DNA of 40,737 nucleotides from Candidatus Zixiibacteriota bacterium (GCA_018820315.1 JAHJOQ010000088.1:1-40737); one strand, 5' to 3'; positions 8,010 through 17,028 are shown, counted from the stretch's first letter. The notes: a model not told the origin generated them from the letters alone. Translations and numbers: made by a program.

Positions 8010-9190
8010 TGGAACAATTGCTGCATTCTATCCAACAACCTCGCCGTCATATCTTCCCAGATGAACTTCCCCGCGAATTCGGCGCCGACTGATCTCGCGA
8101 CATCGTCATCCGACTCGAGATACGCCTGTATCGCTTCGATCCAATCATCCGGTCTATTCGGGACGATCTTGACAATCTCCGATGGATAGCTGCTCAGCTC
8201 TTCCATATTGGAAGAGACTGTTTTCAAGCCGGTTGCGGCGTACTCGTAGATTTTGAGAGGGTTCGAATATCGAAAGAAATCATTGTCACGATACGGCATG
8301 AACCCGACATCGAAACTCCTCAGCACCGACGGCATCTCCGAATGATCGAAAGCGCCGGTGAAATGGATGTTGTTTATGTTTGCGGTGCTGTTCAGGATCG
8401 ACTTATCGAACACCTTTCCCACGAAGACAAGATTCCAGTCAGGTCGTCTATCTGCAACGTCGTGGATCAGCTGCCAGTCGAGCCGTTGCGAGATCAGCCC
8501 GGTATATCCGATCCGGGGACTGGCAATGTTGTCGATAGCCGGATGCGGAGGATGATCGTGGCGGATCATTCTCTCGTAGGTCTCACGATCAATTCCGTTC
8601 CCGAATTCCCATGCGTGCTTGAAGCCGGGCGAGTACTTGTCGTGAAGCTTTCGTGAAGTGGTCAGTAGCAGATCGATCCTGTCTCTGAATTTGTCGATGC
8701 GCTTCTCGACAGCCTGAAGCGTGTTGCCGTGAATGTCTGCGAGATTGTCGTAGATCTCATACACATTGAAACTGCCGGGGAAGAGTCTCGTCACATACCC
8801 CTGCACCGGATGGTAGAACCAGATCAACGGCTTCTCTTCGACTATGCCGATTCTCTTGCACAGTTTCCGGTAACTGGATCGTAAAGCAGCAAGATTCAGC
8901 GATTCGAGAATTCCAAGCTCTTGCGCAATCGAATCGTGGATGAAATACCGGGGTGAATAGAGATATAGATTGCTCGCCAGTTTTTGCAGTCTGGCATCTC
9001 CCAGCAATTCACGGGCACGTTGCGGCTTTCTGACAATTGTGGATATCTGGCAAAGCGGACGGTTCACTGCGACTACTGTGCTCCCATACTTCTCAGCCGC
9101 TTCGGCAAGTGCATACAGCATCTTGCGCCGCATGAACAGTGGCCAATCGACCATCAGGAATCCAAGAATCACTTTCGGAAAGGAGCTCAT
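7988..9190 (-). CDS. Glycosyltransferase, GT4-like (GT-B fold)
   Basis: The 400-residue product begins at ATG 9190, preceded by AAGGA; the in-frame TTG 13 codons earlier lacks support. Family features are PLIWFYHPVQGYV and YEIYDNLADIHG in the N-terminal half, PRIGYTGLISQRLDW (start of the nucleotide-binding domain), WNLVFVGKV, and FRYSNPLKIYEYAATGLKTVSS, the typical donor-sugar site of GT4 enzymes with the Glu in KIYEY. It resembles TuaH/WcaC-like transferases used in polysaccharide synthesis, but donor and acceptor are unknown. There is no signal or membrane segment, so it acts in the cytoplasm. No polysaccharide cluster surrounds it. The last residues are encoded within a repeat hairpin, so the C-terminus may have been altered. 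Confidence 0.82.
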   Translation of the reverse strand: MSSFPKVILGFLMVDWPLFMRRKMLYALAEAAEKYGSTVVAVNRPLCQISTIVRKPQRARELLGDARLQKLASNLYLYSPRYFIHDSIAQELGILESLNLAALRSSYRKLCKRIGIVEEKPLIWFYHPVQGYVTRLFPGSFNVYEIYDNLADIHGNTLQAVEKRIDKFRDRIDLLLTTSRKLHDKYSPGFKHAWEFGNGIDRETYERMIRHDHPPHPAIDNIASPRIGYTGLISQRLDWQLIHDVADRRPDWNLVFVGKVFDKSILNSTANINNIHFTGAFDHSEMPSVLRSFDVGFMPYRDNDFFRYSNPLKIYEYAATGLKTVSSNMEELSSYPSEIVKIVPNRPDDWIEAIQAYLESDDDVARSVGAEFAGKFIWEDMTARLLDRMQQLFQPSGKDS

Positions 9191-9396
9191 GCAGGTTTCC
9201 TTGAGAATCTGATCGTTACGAATAGCCAAGCTATGCGGTTATGCCATTCAAGTCAAGCAAGCTCTCGGCGTAGATTTTCACGTTGACTTCTGAACTGGAC
9301 ATGATTTTTCTTGTTGTAAAGATGAGTTTTTCACTGCTATATCGGGTGAAACACCGACACAGAGATAATGATAATTGCACGCAATTGGAGTAGGCA

Positions 9397-10440
9397 ATGA
9401 GATATAAGCTTTTTGGACGTAGCGGCTTAAGAGTATCCGAACTCTGTCTGGGGACGATGACATTCGGCGAGGAATGGGGCTGGGGATCATCGAAAGATAA
9501 GAGCAAACAGGTGTTCGACGCATTCGTTGAAACAGGCGGCAACTTTATCGACACGGCAAACAGGTACACGGAGGGAACAAGCGAGAAATTCGTCGGCGAA
9601 TTCGTCGGTTCGGACCGCGAGCGATTTGTCATTGCCACCAAGTATACCTTGCGTGAGCGCGCGAACGATGTCAACTCGAGCGGCAATCACCGCAAGAACA
9701 TGGTTCAGTCTTTGGAAGCGAGCTTGAAACGCCTCGGCACCGACTACATCGATCTGTATTGGGTACACGCCTGGGATTATCTTACACCGGTGGAAGAGGT
9801 CATGCGCGCGCTCGACGATATGGTGCGGGCAGGCAAATTGCTGTATATCGGCGTGTCCGACACGCCTGCCTGGATAGTCTCTCAGGCCAATACACTTGCA
9901 TCGTGTCGTGGCTGGACGCCGTTTACCGGTTTGCAGATCGAATACAGCCTCGTCGAACGAACACCGGAACGTGAATTGCTTCCTATGGCGAAATCACTCG
10001 ACATCGCCGTCACACCGTGGTCAATTCTCGGTGCGGGAATTCTCTCCGGCAAATACAACGATAGAAACAAACAGACACTTCAATCGGCCGATGCGCGACT
10101 TTCGGAGAAGAGCATCAAACTCAACGAGAGAAATTTCGAGATTGCCGCAGAAGTCAAAACCATCGCAGATGAAATCGGCTGCACACCATCACAGGTTGCG
10201 ATCAAGTGGCTGCAGCAGCAGCCCGGTTTGATAATCCCGATCATTGGCGCGAGAACTCTGAAGCAGCTGAAAGACAACATCGGCTGTCTGGAGATTCAAC
10301 TCACAGGAGAGCATTTGAAGAGATTAGATGATGTCAGCATGATAGATCTCGGCTTCCCGCATGAGTTTCTCTCGAAAGACAATATCAGAGAGTTGGTGCA
10401 GGGGGACAGATTCAGAGATATCGACAATCACAGAGCATAG
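9397..10440 (+). CDS. Aldo/keto reductase
   Basis: The 347-residue product is an NADP(H)-dependent TIM-barrel oxidoreductase. The AKR catalytic tetrad is visible: Asp52 (FIDTANRY), Tyr57, Lys82 (IATKYTL) and His124 (DLYWVHAWD). Family features VSELCLGTMTFG near the N-terminus, LQIEYSLVER and AIKWLQQQPG with the downstream PIIGARTLKQL cofactor region are all present. Length is normal for the YajO/Tas-like group. The physiological substrate cannot be read from the sequence. The acetyl-CoA synthetase gene starts 27 bp after its stop on the same strand, so the two are probably cotranscribed, perhaps linking aldehyde reduction and acetate activation. Confidence 0.92.
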   Translation: MRYKLFGRSGLRVSELCLGTMTFGEEWGWGSSKDKSKQVFDAFVETGGNFIDTANRYTEGTSEKFVGEFVGSDRERFVIATKYTLRERANDVNSSGNHRKNMVQSLEASLKRLGTDYIDLYWVHAWDYLTPVEEVMRALDDMVRAGKLLYIGVSDTPAWIVSQANTLASCRGWTPFTGLQIEYSLVERTPERELLPMAKSLDIAVTPWSILGAGILSGKYNDRNKQTLQSADARLSEKSIKLNERNFEIAAEVKTIADEIGCTPSQVAIKWLQQQPGLIIPIIGARTLKQLKDNIGCLEIQLTGEHLKRLDDVSMIDLGFPHEFLSKDNIRELVQGDRFRDIDNHRA

Positions 10441-10467
10441 ACTTTTTCTGAGAGGCAGGATCAGAGT

Positions 10468-12426
10468 ATGAAGGAGCACGGAAACATCGAGACGCTTTTG
10501 CACGAAAGCAGATTGTTTTCACCATCCGATGAGTTTCGTCACGGAAGCCACATGGGATCGATTGATGAATTCGAGGCTAAATACAAACAGAGCATTGACG
10601 ACCCGGAGGGCTTCTGGGCTGAAGCGGCAGAGGAACTCCACTGGTTCAGGAGATGGGATAGAGTCTTGAATTCAGATGATGCTCCGTTCTTCAGATGGTT
10701 CGAGAATGGGAAGACGAACATTTCATTCAACTGTCTCGACCGCCATCTTACGTCGCCAACTCGCAACAAAGCAGCGATCATCTGGGAAGGCGAGCCGGGA
10801 GACAAGCGGGTGTTGACATACTGGGATATCTCACGAGAGGTAAACAAATTCGCGAATGCGCTAAAGTCGATAGGAATAAGAAAAGGCGATCGCGTTGCGA
10901 TTTATCTGCCGATGATCCCGGAACTCGCGATCAGCATGCTCGCCTGTGCGCGGATCGGAGCGATTCACTCGGTCATATTCGCAGGATTCTCGGCTGAGTC
11001 AATTCGTGACCGTATTCTCGATTGCCAAGCGAAGCTCGTCATCACCGCCGACGGCTCCTGGCGTCGTGGAAATGTGCTGCCCCTGAAGAACATCGTTGAT
11101 GACGCTGTGAATGAGTGCGATTGTGTCAGCGATGTCATCGTTGTGAGGCGATCCGAATCGACTACATTCCCATGCCACATCAAGGAAGGGCGTGATCACT
11201 GGTACCATCGGCTTGTGGATATGCAGTCGTACGATTGCCCAGCCGAAAAGATGGATTCCGAGGATATGCTGTTCCTGCTGTATACGAGCGGAACGACTGG
11301 CAAACCGAAGGGTGTTGTTCACACGACGGGCGGATACATGGTCTACACTCATTGCACGTCGAAATATGTGTTCGATCTTAAGCCTGAAGATGTTTTCTGG
11401 TGTACGGCTGACATTGGGTGGGTTACCGGCCACAGCTATGTAGTGTACGGTCCCCTCGCGAATGCGGCCACATGCCTGATGTATGAAGGCTCTCCCGACT
11501 GGCCAGACCGTGGAAGATTTTGGCAGTTGGTCGATCGGTATGGTGTCACCATTTTCTACACCGCACCTACTTTGATCCGGACATTCATGCGCTGGGGAGA
11601 TCACTGGCCAGCAAATGCGGATATCTCCACGCTCAGGCTCCTCGGTACTGTCGGCGAACCAATCAACCCCGAGGCGTGGATATGGTATCACAAAAACGTC
11701 GGCAAAGAGAAATGCCCGATCGTTGACACGTGGTGGCAGACAGAAACCGGTGGAATCCTGATCACTCCGCTGCCCGGATGTATCGAAACCAAACCGGGAA
11801 GCGCGACACGGCCATTCTTCGGCATCGATGCAGATGTCATAAACGAAGAAGGGGATTCGGTTGAAGCAGGTTTACTTGCGATCAAGAAACCTTGGCCCGG
11901 CATGTTGCGCGGAATTTATGGCGATCCTGAAAGATTCAAAGAGACTTACTGGTCAAAGTGGCCAGGGGTATATTTCCCCGGTGACGGTGCGCGAATGGAT
12001 GAGGACGGTTACTTCTGGATACTCGGACGTGTCGATGATGTTGTCAATGTCTCCGGTCACCGGATCGGGACAGCCGAACTCGAAAGCGTGTTTGTCGAGC
12101 ATGAAGCTGTCGCGGAATCAGCCGTGATCGGCATTCAGCATGATATTAAAGGTCAGGCGCTGGTGGCGTTTGTCAGCCTGCTGGATGGCCGTGAACCGAA
12201 CGCTGCACTCGAAGACGAACTCGCAGCTTGGGTCACCCAGAAAATCGGCAAGTTTGCTAAGCCGGAGCGGATCATATTCTCCGCCGAATTGCCGAAGACT
12301 CGATCGGGGAAGATTATGCGGAGGTTACTGCGTGATATTGCTGACGGCGGAGTGCTCGGTTCAGTGACGACACTTGCCGATCCGACAGTGCTCGATCATT
12401 TGAAGGCGAAGTATGAGGAGAATTGA
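10468..12426 (+). CDS. acs: Acetyl-CoA synthetase (AMP-forming)
   Basis: The 652-residue product activates acetate with ATP and CoA to acetyl-CoA through acetyl-AMP. It is full length for Acs. Visible motifs are the N-terminal ACS domain ([18 protein letters not shown]), the P-loop [15 protein letters not shown] around residue 272, [10 protein letters not shown] (adenine/acetate pocket), the hinge-region [15 protein letters not shown], and the C-terminal [17 protein letters not shown] with the lysine that in other Acs proteins is acetylated to inactivate the enzyme. The start has AGGCAGGATCAG upstream. It follows the aldo/keto reductase gene closely. No acetyltransferase (Pat) gene is nearby. 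Confidence 0.95.
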   Translation: MKEHGNIETLLHESRLFSPSDEFRHGSHMGSIDEFEAKYKQSIDDPEGFWAEAAEELHWFRRWDRVLNSDDAPFFRWFENGKTNISFNCLDRHLTSPTRNKAAIIWEGEPGDKRVLTYWDISREVNKFANALKSIGIRKGDRVAIYLPMIPELAISMLACARIGAIHSVIFAGFSAESIRDRILDCQAKLVITADGSWRRGNVLPLKNIVDDAVNECDCVSDVIVVRRSESTTFPCHIKEGRDHWYHRLVDMQSYDCPAEKMDSEDMLFLLYTSGTTGKPKGVVHTTGGYMVYTHCTSKYVFDLKPEDVFWCTADIGWVTGHSYVVYGPLANAATCLMYEGSPDWPDRGRFWQLVDRYGVTIFYTAPTLIRTFMRWGDHWPANADISTLRLLGTVGEPINPEAWIWYHKNVGKEKCPIVDTWWQTETGGILITPLPGCIETKPGSATRPFFGIDADVINEEGDSVEAGLLAIKKPWPGMLRGIYGDPERFKETYWSKWPGVYFPGDGARMDEDGYFWILGRVDDVVNVSGHRIGTAELESVFVEHEAVAESAVIGIQHDIKGQALVAFVSLLDGREPNAALEDELAAWVTQKIGKFAKPERIIFSAELPKTRSGKIMRRLLRDIADGGVLGSVTTLADPTVLDHLKAKYEEN

Positions 12427-12440
12427 CACAGTCGAGGCAG

Positions 12441-12568
12441 GTCGAAACCCCTGAGCGACGCGCGCAACGCGGAGCGACGTTTCGACAGTTCTTTCCACAT
12501 TGAGAAGAAACCCAGGTAGATACTATTGCGGTTTCAGCACCCGGCATTCATGCTGCGCATGAATTGTC
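12441..12568. repeat. Two short inverted repeats after acs
   Basis: GTCGAAAC at 12441-12448 pairs with GTTTCGAC at 12479-12486 around a GC-rich loop. ATTCATG...CATGAAT at 12546-12564 is a second palindrome. A near copy of the second (GACAATCATGCGCAGCATGAA) occurs at 40637-40657. They may end acs transcription or be REP-like units. Nothing else is seen in this 177-bp gap between convergent genes. Confidence 0.5.
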
Positions 12569-12603
12569 GAAAGCGATCGCTGATTCATCCTGCCCGTAAC
12601 ACC

Positions 12604-14316
12604 TCAAGGATCACAAATGTCATCATACATGCGCCGGTATTCCGTAATCGCGCGCTCCCAACTGAAATTGCCGAGAATCCTGTAACCATTGTAGATCACT
12701 TCGGCATAAGCATTCTGATCATGCACATACATAGCAATAGCCTGGGCAATTGCCCCCGCTGCAGCCTCGACCATGCTGTCGAATAATCGGGTACCTTTGC
12801 GATCGGCAACGCGGTCGCCAATTGGAGTCTGTGTCAGATATGCGCAGTCAACAATTGTCTGCCATCCCTGAATCGCCCGTTTCGAAGATGGCTCCCGATA
12901 CAGAAATCCGGTCGGTGCAGCATTCTTGGCGTGATACCGCTCCACAAGTTGCTGTCCCTTCGGACTGAGGTGCTCCTCGCTGATCGGAACTGTCTGCTGT
13001 ACCAATCCACCGGTGGCGCGTGCCACGACCGGCATTCCGGCAAGGTACGCTTCATTCGCCCCGCCGAATGGCTCATAGAGCGAGCACATGACCATGAATG
13101 AACTTCCCTGTTGCAGCGCGATGAATGTCTCGAAATCGATCCTGAAAGGAAAGACGATCACTTCTCCCGGTCTATCTGCGGTCAGCTTCCTGAGAAAATT
13201 CAGCCCATCGAAGCCTTCATCTCCCGGCATAGGTGTGAAAATATATCTTGCCCGATTACGATGTATCTTTCGAATCGCCTCGCATGCGACATCATAGCCT
13301 TTCTGACGCGGATCATCGCGACCGAGAAAGAAAAAGACCGGTAGCTTCGGGTCGGAGAGATCGAAATCATTTCCCCATGTCTCAAATTCCGGATTGTTTT
13401 TTGTTTTCCGCAGGTAATCAGCGATCTTCTCTCCCAGCCTAATTCTCCGCTCCCACTTCTCTCTCTTGATCAGATGGAAACCACCCGATTCTGCCTCACG
13501 TTCGGCTTCTTCGGAAAACGGGAATTTCAATTCTCCAAATAGCCCGTTATCGATTCCAACGATTGTCTTCTCTTTGAATAATTGCTGAAGGTGATCCGCG
13601 AAAACATCGGTCTGCAATGGGTCGCTGGTCAACTCTTCGGCGAAGTTCTGCGAGACAGTTGTGAGGGGGCCATTCAGAAGCGGAATCATCTTGGTCAGTA
13701 CAGTCGGACCTGGAAGATCCTGAGCTGAAATGAGCGCTGAGTTATGTTCGGTCAAACCTCGATCATACGGGTTGTGCATCGTAAGAATACAGGCTGACCG
13801 TTTAATAGAATCTTCGAGAGTGATCGTGTGAGCAACCGATGCCGATTCCCAGTCCTGCAGGTGCAGAATCAGGTCATGAGTCTCGCGCAACGCTACAAGT
13901 GCTTTCGGCACAGCTGCGCATAAAAAGAGAGCATCCCGGAGGAGCTGATCGGGATTGCCCGGGTTTATGTATGGGTCACGCGGAGCATTGAAGAATCGCT
14001 CGGAATCGAGCAGATATGTCTTGAATCCGCTGTCGGTTTCGTGCTTCAAGATCTTGACAGTTTCAGTCTTGCCACCGAAGGAGACATTGAACGTGAGCTT
14101 TGTTTTGCGAATCTGCTTCGCTATGGCCTTGGGTCCAGTGATCTTGCCGAAGTACGGCGCAATTGTGAAGCACGATTCGGATCGCGCAAGTTCTTTGGGA
14201 AATATGCGCATCACTGCGGCAAGCCCGCCACATGGTGCGAATTCGGTTTCGAATGTCACAAAGACAATCTTGCGGCCGCTTTTTTTCGGCTTTGGACGCG
14301 ATGATACGCTGGTCAT
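12604..14316 (-). CDS. Glycogen/starch synthase-like glycosyltransferase (GT5)
   Basis: The 570-residue product starts at ATG 14316, where AAGGACCGGAG gives a ribosome site. The upstream in-frame TTG lies in a repeat. Features are FETEFAPCGGLAAVMR near the N-terminus (acceptor-side GGL loop), LHLQDWESASVAH, TVSQNFAEEL, VGIDNG, FFFLGRDDPRQKGYD, and the C-terminal EPFGGANEAYLAGMPVVARA with the E-x6-E donor-binding pair. This is the GlgA/starch synthase layout, but the protein is longer than classical GlgA (~480) and the N-terminal KxGGL loop is degenerate (CGGL). It may use ADP- or UDP-glucose for glycogen or a related glucan. No other glycogen gene is nearby, so I leave the symbol empty. A fragment of a similar gene lies on the other strand at 14777-14851. 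Confidence 0.82.
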   Translation of the reverse strand: MTSVSSRPKPKKSGRKIVFVTFETEFAPCGGLAAVMRIFPKELARSESCFTIAPYFGKITGPKAIAKQIRKTKLTFNVSFGGKTETVKILKHETDSGFKTYLLDSERFFNAPRDPYINPGNPDQLLRDALFLCAAVPKALVALRETHDLILHLQDWESASVAHTITLEDSIKRSACILTMHNPYDRGLTEHNSALISAQDLPGPTVLTKMIPLLNGPLTTVSQNFAEELTSDPLQTDVFADHLQQLFKEKTIVGIDNGLFGELKFPFSEEAEREAESGGFHLIKREKWERRIRLGEKIADYLRKTKNNPEFETWGNDFDLSDPKLPVFFFLGRDDPRQKGYDVACEAIRKIHRNRARYIFTPMPGDEGFDGLNFLRKLTADRPGEVIVFPFRIDFETFIALQQGSSFMVMCSLYEPFGGANEAYLAGMPVVARATGGLVQQTVPISEEHLSPKGQQLVERYHAKNAAPTGFLYREPSSKRAIQGWQTIVDCAYLTQTPIGDRVADRKGTRLFDSMVEAAAGAIAQAIAMYVHDQNAYAEVIYNGYRILGNFSWERAITEYRRMYDDICDP

Positions 14317-14363
14317 CTCCGGTCCTTTCAGAAAGACGTTCAGTTCATACCCACTCCAGGGAT

Positions 14364-14506
14364 TGTTGAAAAACCCCAAACGCCGTCATAGCGAGCGAAG
14401 CGTGGCAATCTCATTATCTCACTATTGGATTGATTGACATAGAGATCGCCACGTCGCTCCGCTCCTCGCGATGACGCTGCTTCACAGCATCGGGACTTTT
14501 TCAACA
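14364..14506 (+). repeat. 143-bp MITE-like repeat, copy B
   Basis: Like copy A it has the same perfect 10-bp ends (TGTTGAAAAA / TTTTTCAACA), the same length and the same orientation. It sits 48 bp upstream of the glycosyltransferase start, so it may affect that gene's promoter. Confidence 0.85.
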
Positions 14507-14636
14507 AGCCCTCCAACGGGTGGGCCGCCCGTCGCCTGCCTATTAAGATATCATATACGATATTGAACCAGATCGGTCAAGGTAAGTATATCGTTGTTAC
14601 AGATGCCGCAGGCATTGTCATTCCGTTGAGAAGGCG

Positions 14637-14700
14637 TGTTGAAAAAGTCCAAATACGCCCATCGTCGTCATCGAGAGGAGCGGAGCGACGCGGCGATCTC
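14637..14700 (-). repeat. Partial, inverted third copy of the 143-bp repeat
   Basis: TGTTGAAAAAGTCC, then a short divergent stretch, then GAGGAGCGGAGCGACGCGGC match the complement of the right half of copies A and B. The other half is missing. Between copies B and C (14507-14636) a frame reads QIGQGKYIVVTDAAGIVIP, which could be another coding remnant that I cannot name. Confidence 0.65.
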
Positions 14701-14709
14701 CGCCCCGCA

Positions 14710-14733
14710 CTGTCAGGAATCCGTTCCTGACAG
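14710..14733. repeat. Short palindromic hairpin
   Basis: CTGTCAGGAA-tccg-TTCCTGACAG is a perfect 10-bp stem related to the hairpin at 7984-8009. GGAAAGGATTCCTGCC at about 14751-14765 is a further partial match. Confidence 0.6.
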
Positions 14734-14776
14734 CCGAGTGAATCGTGCAGGAAAGGATTCCTGCCCGTTCGATGAA

Positions 14777-14851
14777 ATGCTTGATAACTTCAGTTGGGAT
14801 CGTGCGATATCAGAATATCGATGCCTCTATGATAATGTGTGCGAATCATAA
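14777..14851 (+). pseudogene. C-terminal fragment of a GT5-like glycosyltransferase
   Basis: The frame ending at the TAA at 14849-14851 reads MLDNFSWDRAISEYRCLYDN plus VCES. The last residues of the intact gene at 12604 are ILGNFSWERAITEYRRMYDD plus ICDP. The two align over 24 positions with mostly conservative changes. The fragment is on the opposite strand and has nothing upstream but repeats, so it is the 3' relic of a diverged second copy. The gene itself is dead. Confidence 0.65.
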
Positions 14852-14875
14852 CGAGATATATCGGGAGTCGTAGCA

Positions 14876-15144
14876 GTGATCGATTCCGGTAGGTTAGAAG
14901 TTCTCAGTTTTGATTGCTACGGCACATTGATCGATTGGGAGTGGGGTATTGCATGTCGCGCGGAGCTTGTTTCATGACATTTGCGCAGGCCAACAAGCTT
15001 GGAATGACGAGCGTGCGGGTGAATAGACGCAAGGGATTCGAGGTATCCGGTGCGACGCCCGAGGCGGCGGCAACACCCGATCTTGAGGTTGCCGATTTGA
15101 AGACGCTCGCTGACATGAGACCGGGATCTGAGATATATCGTTGA
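14876..15144 (+). pseudogene. HAD-family hydrolase with internal deletion
   Basis: From GTG 14876 one frame reads VIDSGRLEVLSFDCYGTLID and WEWG, the N-terminus of haloacid-dehalogenase type II proteins with motif I DxYGT. A second frame, shifted by +2 and ending at TGA 15142-15144, reads QANKLGMTSVRVNRRKG and then ATPEAAATPDLEVADLKTLA, the usual C-terminus of the same family. The roughly 150 residues normally between these, with motifs II and III (Lys and the acidic pair), are absent, and the join near 14955-14990 is out of frame. The enzyme cannot be functional. Confidence 0.75.
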
Positions 15145-15235
15145 GTAATTCAAGACATATTTCTTGCGTATTCATACCGGGGGGCGTAAATTCGGCATCA
15201 GAACGATTCACAGGTCTGTCCGAAAGGAGCATCAG

Positions 15236-15805
15236 GTGAACACACAGACAGTCTCAATCTACAACGTATGCAGGCCATCGAGCCGTCTGATGGAAATTCC
15301 GATTCTTCTTGGATTCAATCTGCTGCTGGTGACATCAGCATATATTTCGATCAATCTGCCATTCTCTCCGGTTCCAATCACAGGCCAGACATTCGGTGTG
15401 CTGTTGATCGCCATGATTCTGGGACGAGTGCGGGGTGCCGCTGTCGTCTGCGCTTACCTTCTCGAAGGTGCTGCGGGATTGCCGGTGTTCGCGGGCGGCA
15501 AGGCCGGTTTAGTAACGCTCTTCGGGCCAACCGGAGGGTATCTTCTCGGCTTCGCTGTGGCTGCATTCGTTGCCGGCTCTCTGGCAGATCGCGGATGGGA
15601 CCGAAGCTATCTGAAATCGATCATCGCAATGACAATAGGCACTGCGATCATATTCCTCTTTGGGCTTTCATGGCTCGCCAAATTCGTTCCGGAATTATCG
15701 CTTCTCACTGTAGGACTGACGCCATTTGTGCCGGGCGCAGTACTGAAGATCAGCCTTGCAGCGGTTATTCTGCCGTCACTTTGGAAGTTTATCGGCCAAC
15801 GGTAA
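15236..15805 (+). CDS. bioY: Biotin transporter BioY (ECF substrate-binding subunit)
   Basis: The 189-residue membrane protein starts at GTG 15236, with AAAGGAG at good spacing. It has six predicted helices and the family signatures LPFSPVPITGQTFGVLL, then GAAGLPVFAGGKAG and FGPTGGYLLGF, which form the biotin pocket in the ECF S-component. It captures biotin at the cytoplasmic membrane. Energy-coupling ATPases (EcfA) and EcfT are not adjacent, so it would either share a housekeeping ECF module or work alone as some BioY proteins do. It stands alone, downstream of the dead HAD gene. The C-terminus (GAVLKISLAAVILPSLWKFI) is complete. Confidence 0.93.
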   Translation: MNTQTVSIYNVCRPSSRLMEIPILLGFNLLLVTSAYISINLPFSPVPITGQTFGVLLIAMILGRVRGAAVVCAYLLEGAAGLPVFAGGKAGLVTLFGPTGGYLLGFAVAAFVAGSLADRGWDRSYLKSIIAMTIGTAIIFLFGLSWLAKFVPELSLLTVGLTPFVPGAVLKISLAAVILPSLWKFIGQR

Positions 15806-15944
15806 TCTCAGTGCGCTCACCATTGCCATTCCGCTGAAAACGGAATCCAGCAAGTAGGCAGAACCACTCCGCTCTGCTCCGGGATTCTTCCCTACCTTCA
15901 GAGCAGACCGGGAAGTCTGCCGCCCGCGGGAAAAAAGCGTCGAC

Positions 15945-16376
15945 TCACTCGCAATAGACCCGGACTTTTTCGTTGTCCGAACTGATGTCGATATTGAGGT
16001 CTCTCAGCGATTCGACGATCTGCTCGATTTGGGCGTCGTCGATATTTTCGAGATCGATGTTCAGCCCTTTCTCCTTAAGAGCGCCATCGATCTTCTCGCG
16101 AGCATGCGTCGGAATTACCGAACCCATCTTCACACCGGCTCTCACCAGAGCAAGCGGGACCCTGATATTGACATTCTCGCACTTGCCGTGGCGGCCTTCA
16201 TCCGCCTGTACCATCACGCATAGGTACTTCGCTCTGCCGCAACTCTCTGGTTTCGCCGCTGGCTCCGATGACTTCTCCGTGGTCTTGCCGAGAGCATCCA
16301 GCAGCTCTTCTGCTTCCGACACGCTGATCTTGCCCGATTTGAGCATACCCAGAATCTTGCTACGATCGTCACTCAT
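15945..16376 (-). CDS. SHOCT-like domain protein (YvlB-type N-terminus)
   Basis: The 143-residue product starts at ATG 16376, five bases after AAGGAGG; an in-frame ATG five codons earlier is less well placed. The N-terminus RSKILGMLKSGKISVSEAEELLDAL is the short helical SHOCT-like module found at the start of YvlB/DUF4097-type proteins. The rest (NVNIRVPLALVRAGVKMGS, then DAQIEQIVESLRDLNIDI) is the charged domain that usually accompanies it. It is the third gene of a same-strand set with a DUF2089 protein and a small membrane protein. A role in envelope-stress sensing is possible but inferred. Confidence 0.75.
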   Translation of the reverse strand: MSDDRSKILGMLKSGKISVSEAEELLDALGKTTEKSSEPAAKPESCGRAKYLCVMVQADEGRHGKCENVNIRVPLALVRAGVKMGSVIPTHAREKIDGALKEKGLNIDLENIDDAQIEQIVESLRDLNIDISSDNEKVRVYCE

Positions 16377-16387
16377 CGTTTCCTCCT

Positions 16388-16669
16388 TCATACTATTTGC
16401 AATCGAATTTCATCCTCTTCGTCTTCAAACTCAATGCGCAGTCCCCTTAGTGAGCAGGAAAGCATCACCAACCTGTGGAGCTTCCTCAAGAATCTCCTGA
16501 CCTCGGGGATGAACGGCTTGATAATGATCAGAAACAGCAGAAACGGGATCGCTGCAATCGCAACCAGCAGCAGCGGCGGCCAGAGAAGAAAGACTGGCAG
16601 CCAGAGTCGGATTTTTCTGCAGCCTCTCTCTATGATCCGTATCCTGATTATTGCCGGCGGGAACATCAT
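16388..16669 (-). CDS. Small membrane protein
   Basis: The 93-residue product has one long hydrophobic stretch (LWLPVFLLWPPLLLVAIAAI and the following PFLLFLIIIKPF), probably a two-helix hairpin, followed by a basic segment and an acidic tail (FEDEEDEIRLQ). Its ATG at 16669 overlaps the stop of the upstream DUF2089 gene by 4 bp (ATGA), and 11 bp separate it from the SHOCT-like gene. Both facts argue for one transcript and translational coupling. Function unknown. The membrane topology may connect the two cytosolic partners to the envelope. Confidence 0.75.
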   Translation of the reverse strand: MMFPPAIIRIRIIERGCRKIRLWLPVFLLWPPLLLVAIAAIPFLLFLIIIKPFIPEVRRFLRKLHRLVMLSCSLRGLRIEFEDEEDEIRLQIV

Positions 16670-17028
16670 TCCTTCATCCTTTCCAGAGCCTCTTTGACTG
16701 AGATATCCCCATGCTCCAACTGCTCGAGAACTTCTGCATTGCTTGCGATAGGCTTGATCTCAACAAAGCTGAGTTGCTCAGATATCCGATTGAGTCTGTT
16801 CTTGATCGTCGGATAGCTGACACCGAACAGCTCCTCCATCTGCTTAATAGACCCGTGGCTTCGTACAAAGGCTGCCACAAACACCTGGTCTTCCGGAGCG
16901 AGTCTGGCGAGGGGTGGCAGCTCGAATTCACCTTCAATGGCAATGTCCTTCCCGGTGATCCGTACGCTCTCAACAATTATAGGCTCATCGCCCGTAAGTC
17001 GAGTCAACTCTTGCCATTCTTTAACCAT
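16666..17028 (-). CDS. DUF2089-family putative transcription regulator
   Basis: The 120-residue product contains LPPLARLAPEDQVFVAAFVR and the helix-turn-helix-like GSIKQMEELFGVSYPTIKNRLNRI, the core of DUF2089 proteins (HTH related to sigma-70 region 4). Its C-terminus (LEQLEHGDISVKEALERMKE) repeats the SHOCT-like helix seen in the third gene of the operon. GGAGG lies 6 nt before the ATG. The usual N-terminal zinc ribbon of longer DUF2089 members is missing. It probably regulates its own operon. Confidence 0.82.
   Translation of the reverse strand: MVKEWQELTRLTGDEPIIVESVRITGKDIAIEGEFELPPLARLAPEDQVFVAAFVRSHGSIKQMEELFGVSYPTIKNRLNRISEQLSFVEIKPIASNAEVLEQLEHGDISVKEALERMKE

Noticed and set aside
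7774-14700. Repeats as a CRISPR array
   Set aside because: Only three copies far apart, 143 bp long, with inverted ends and no spacer regularity or cas genes.
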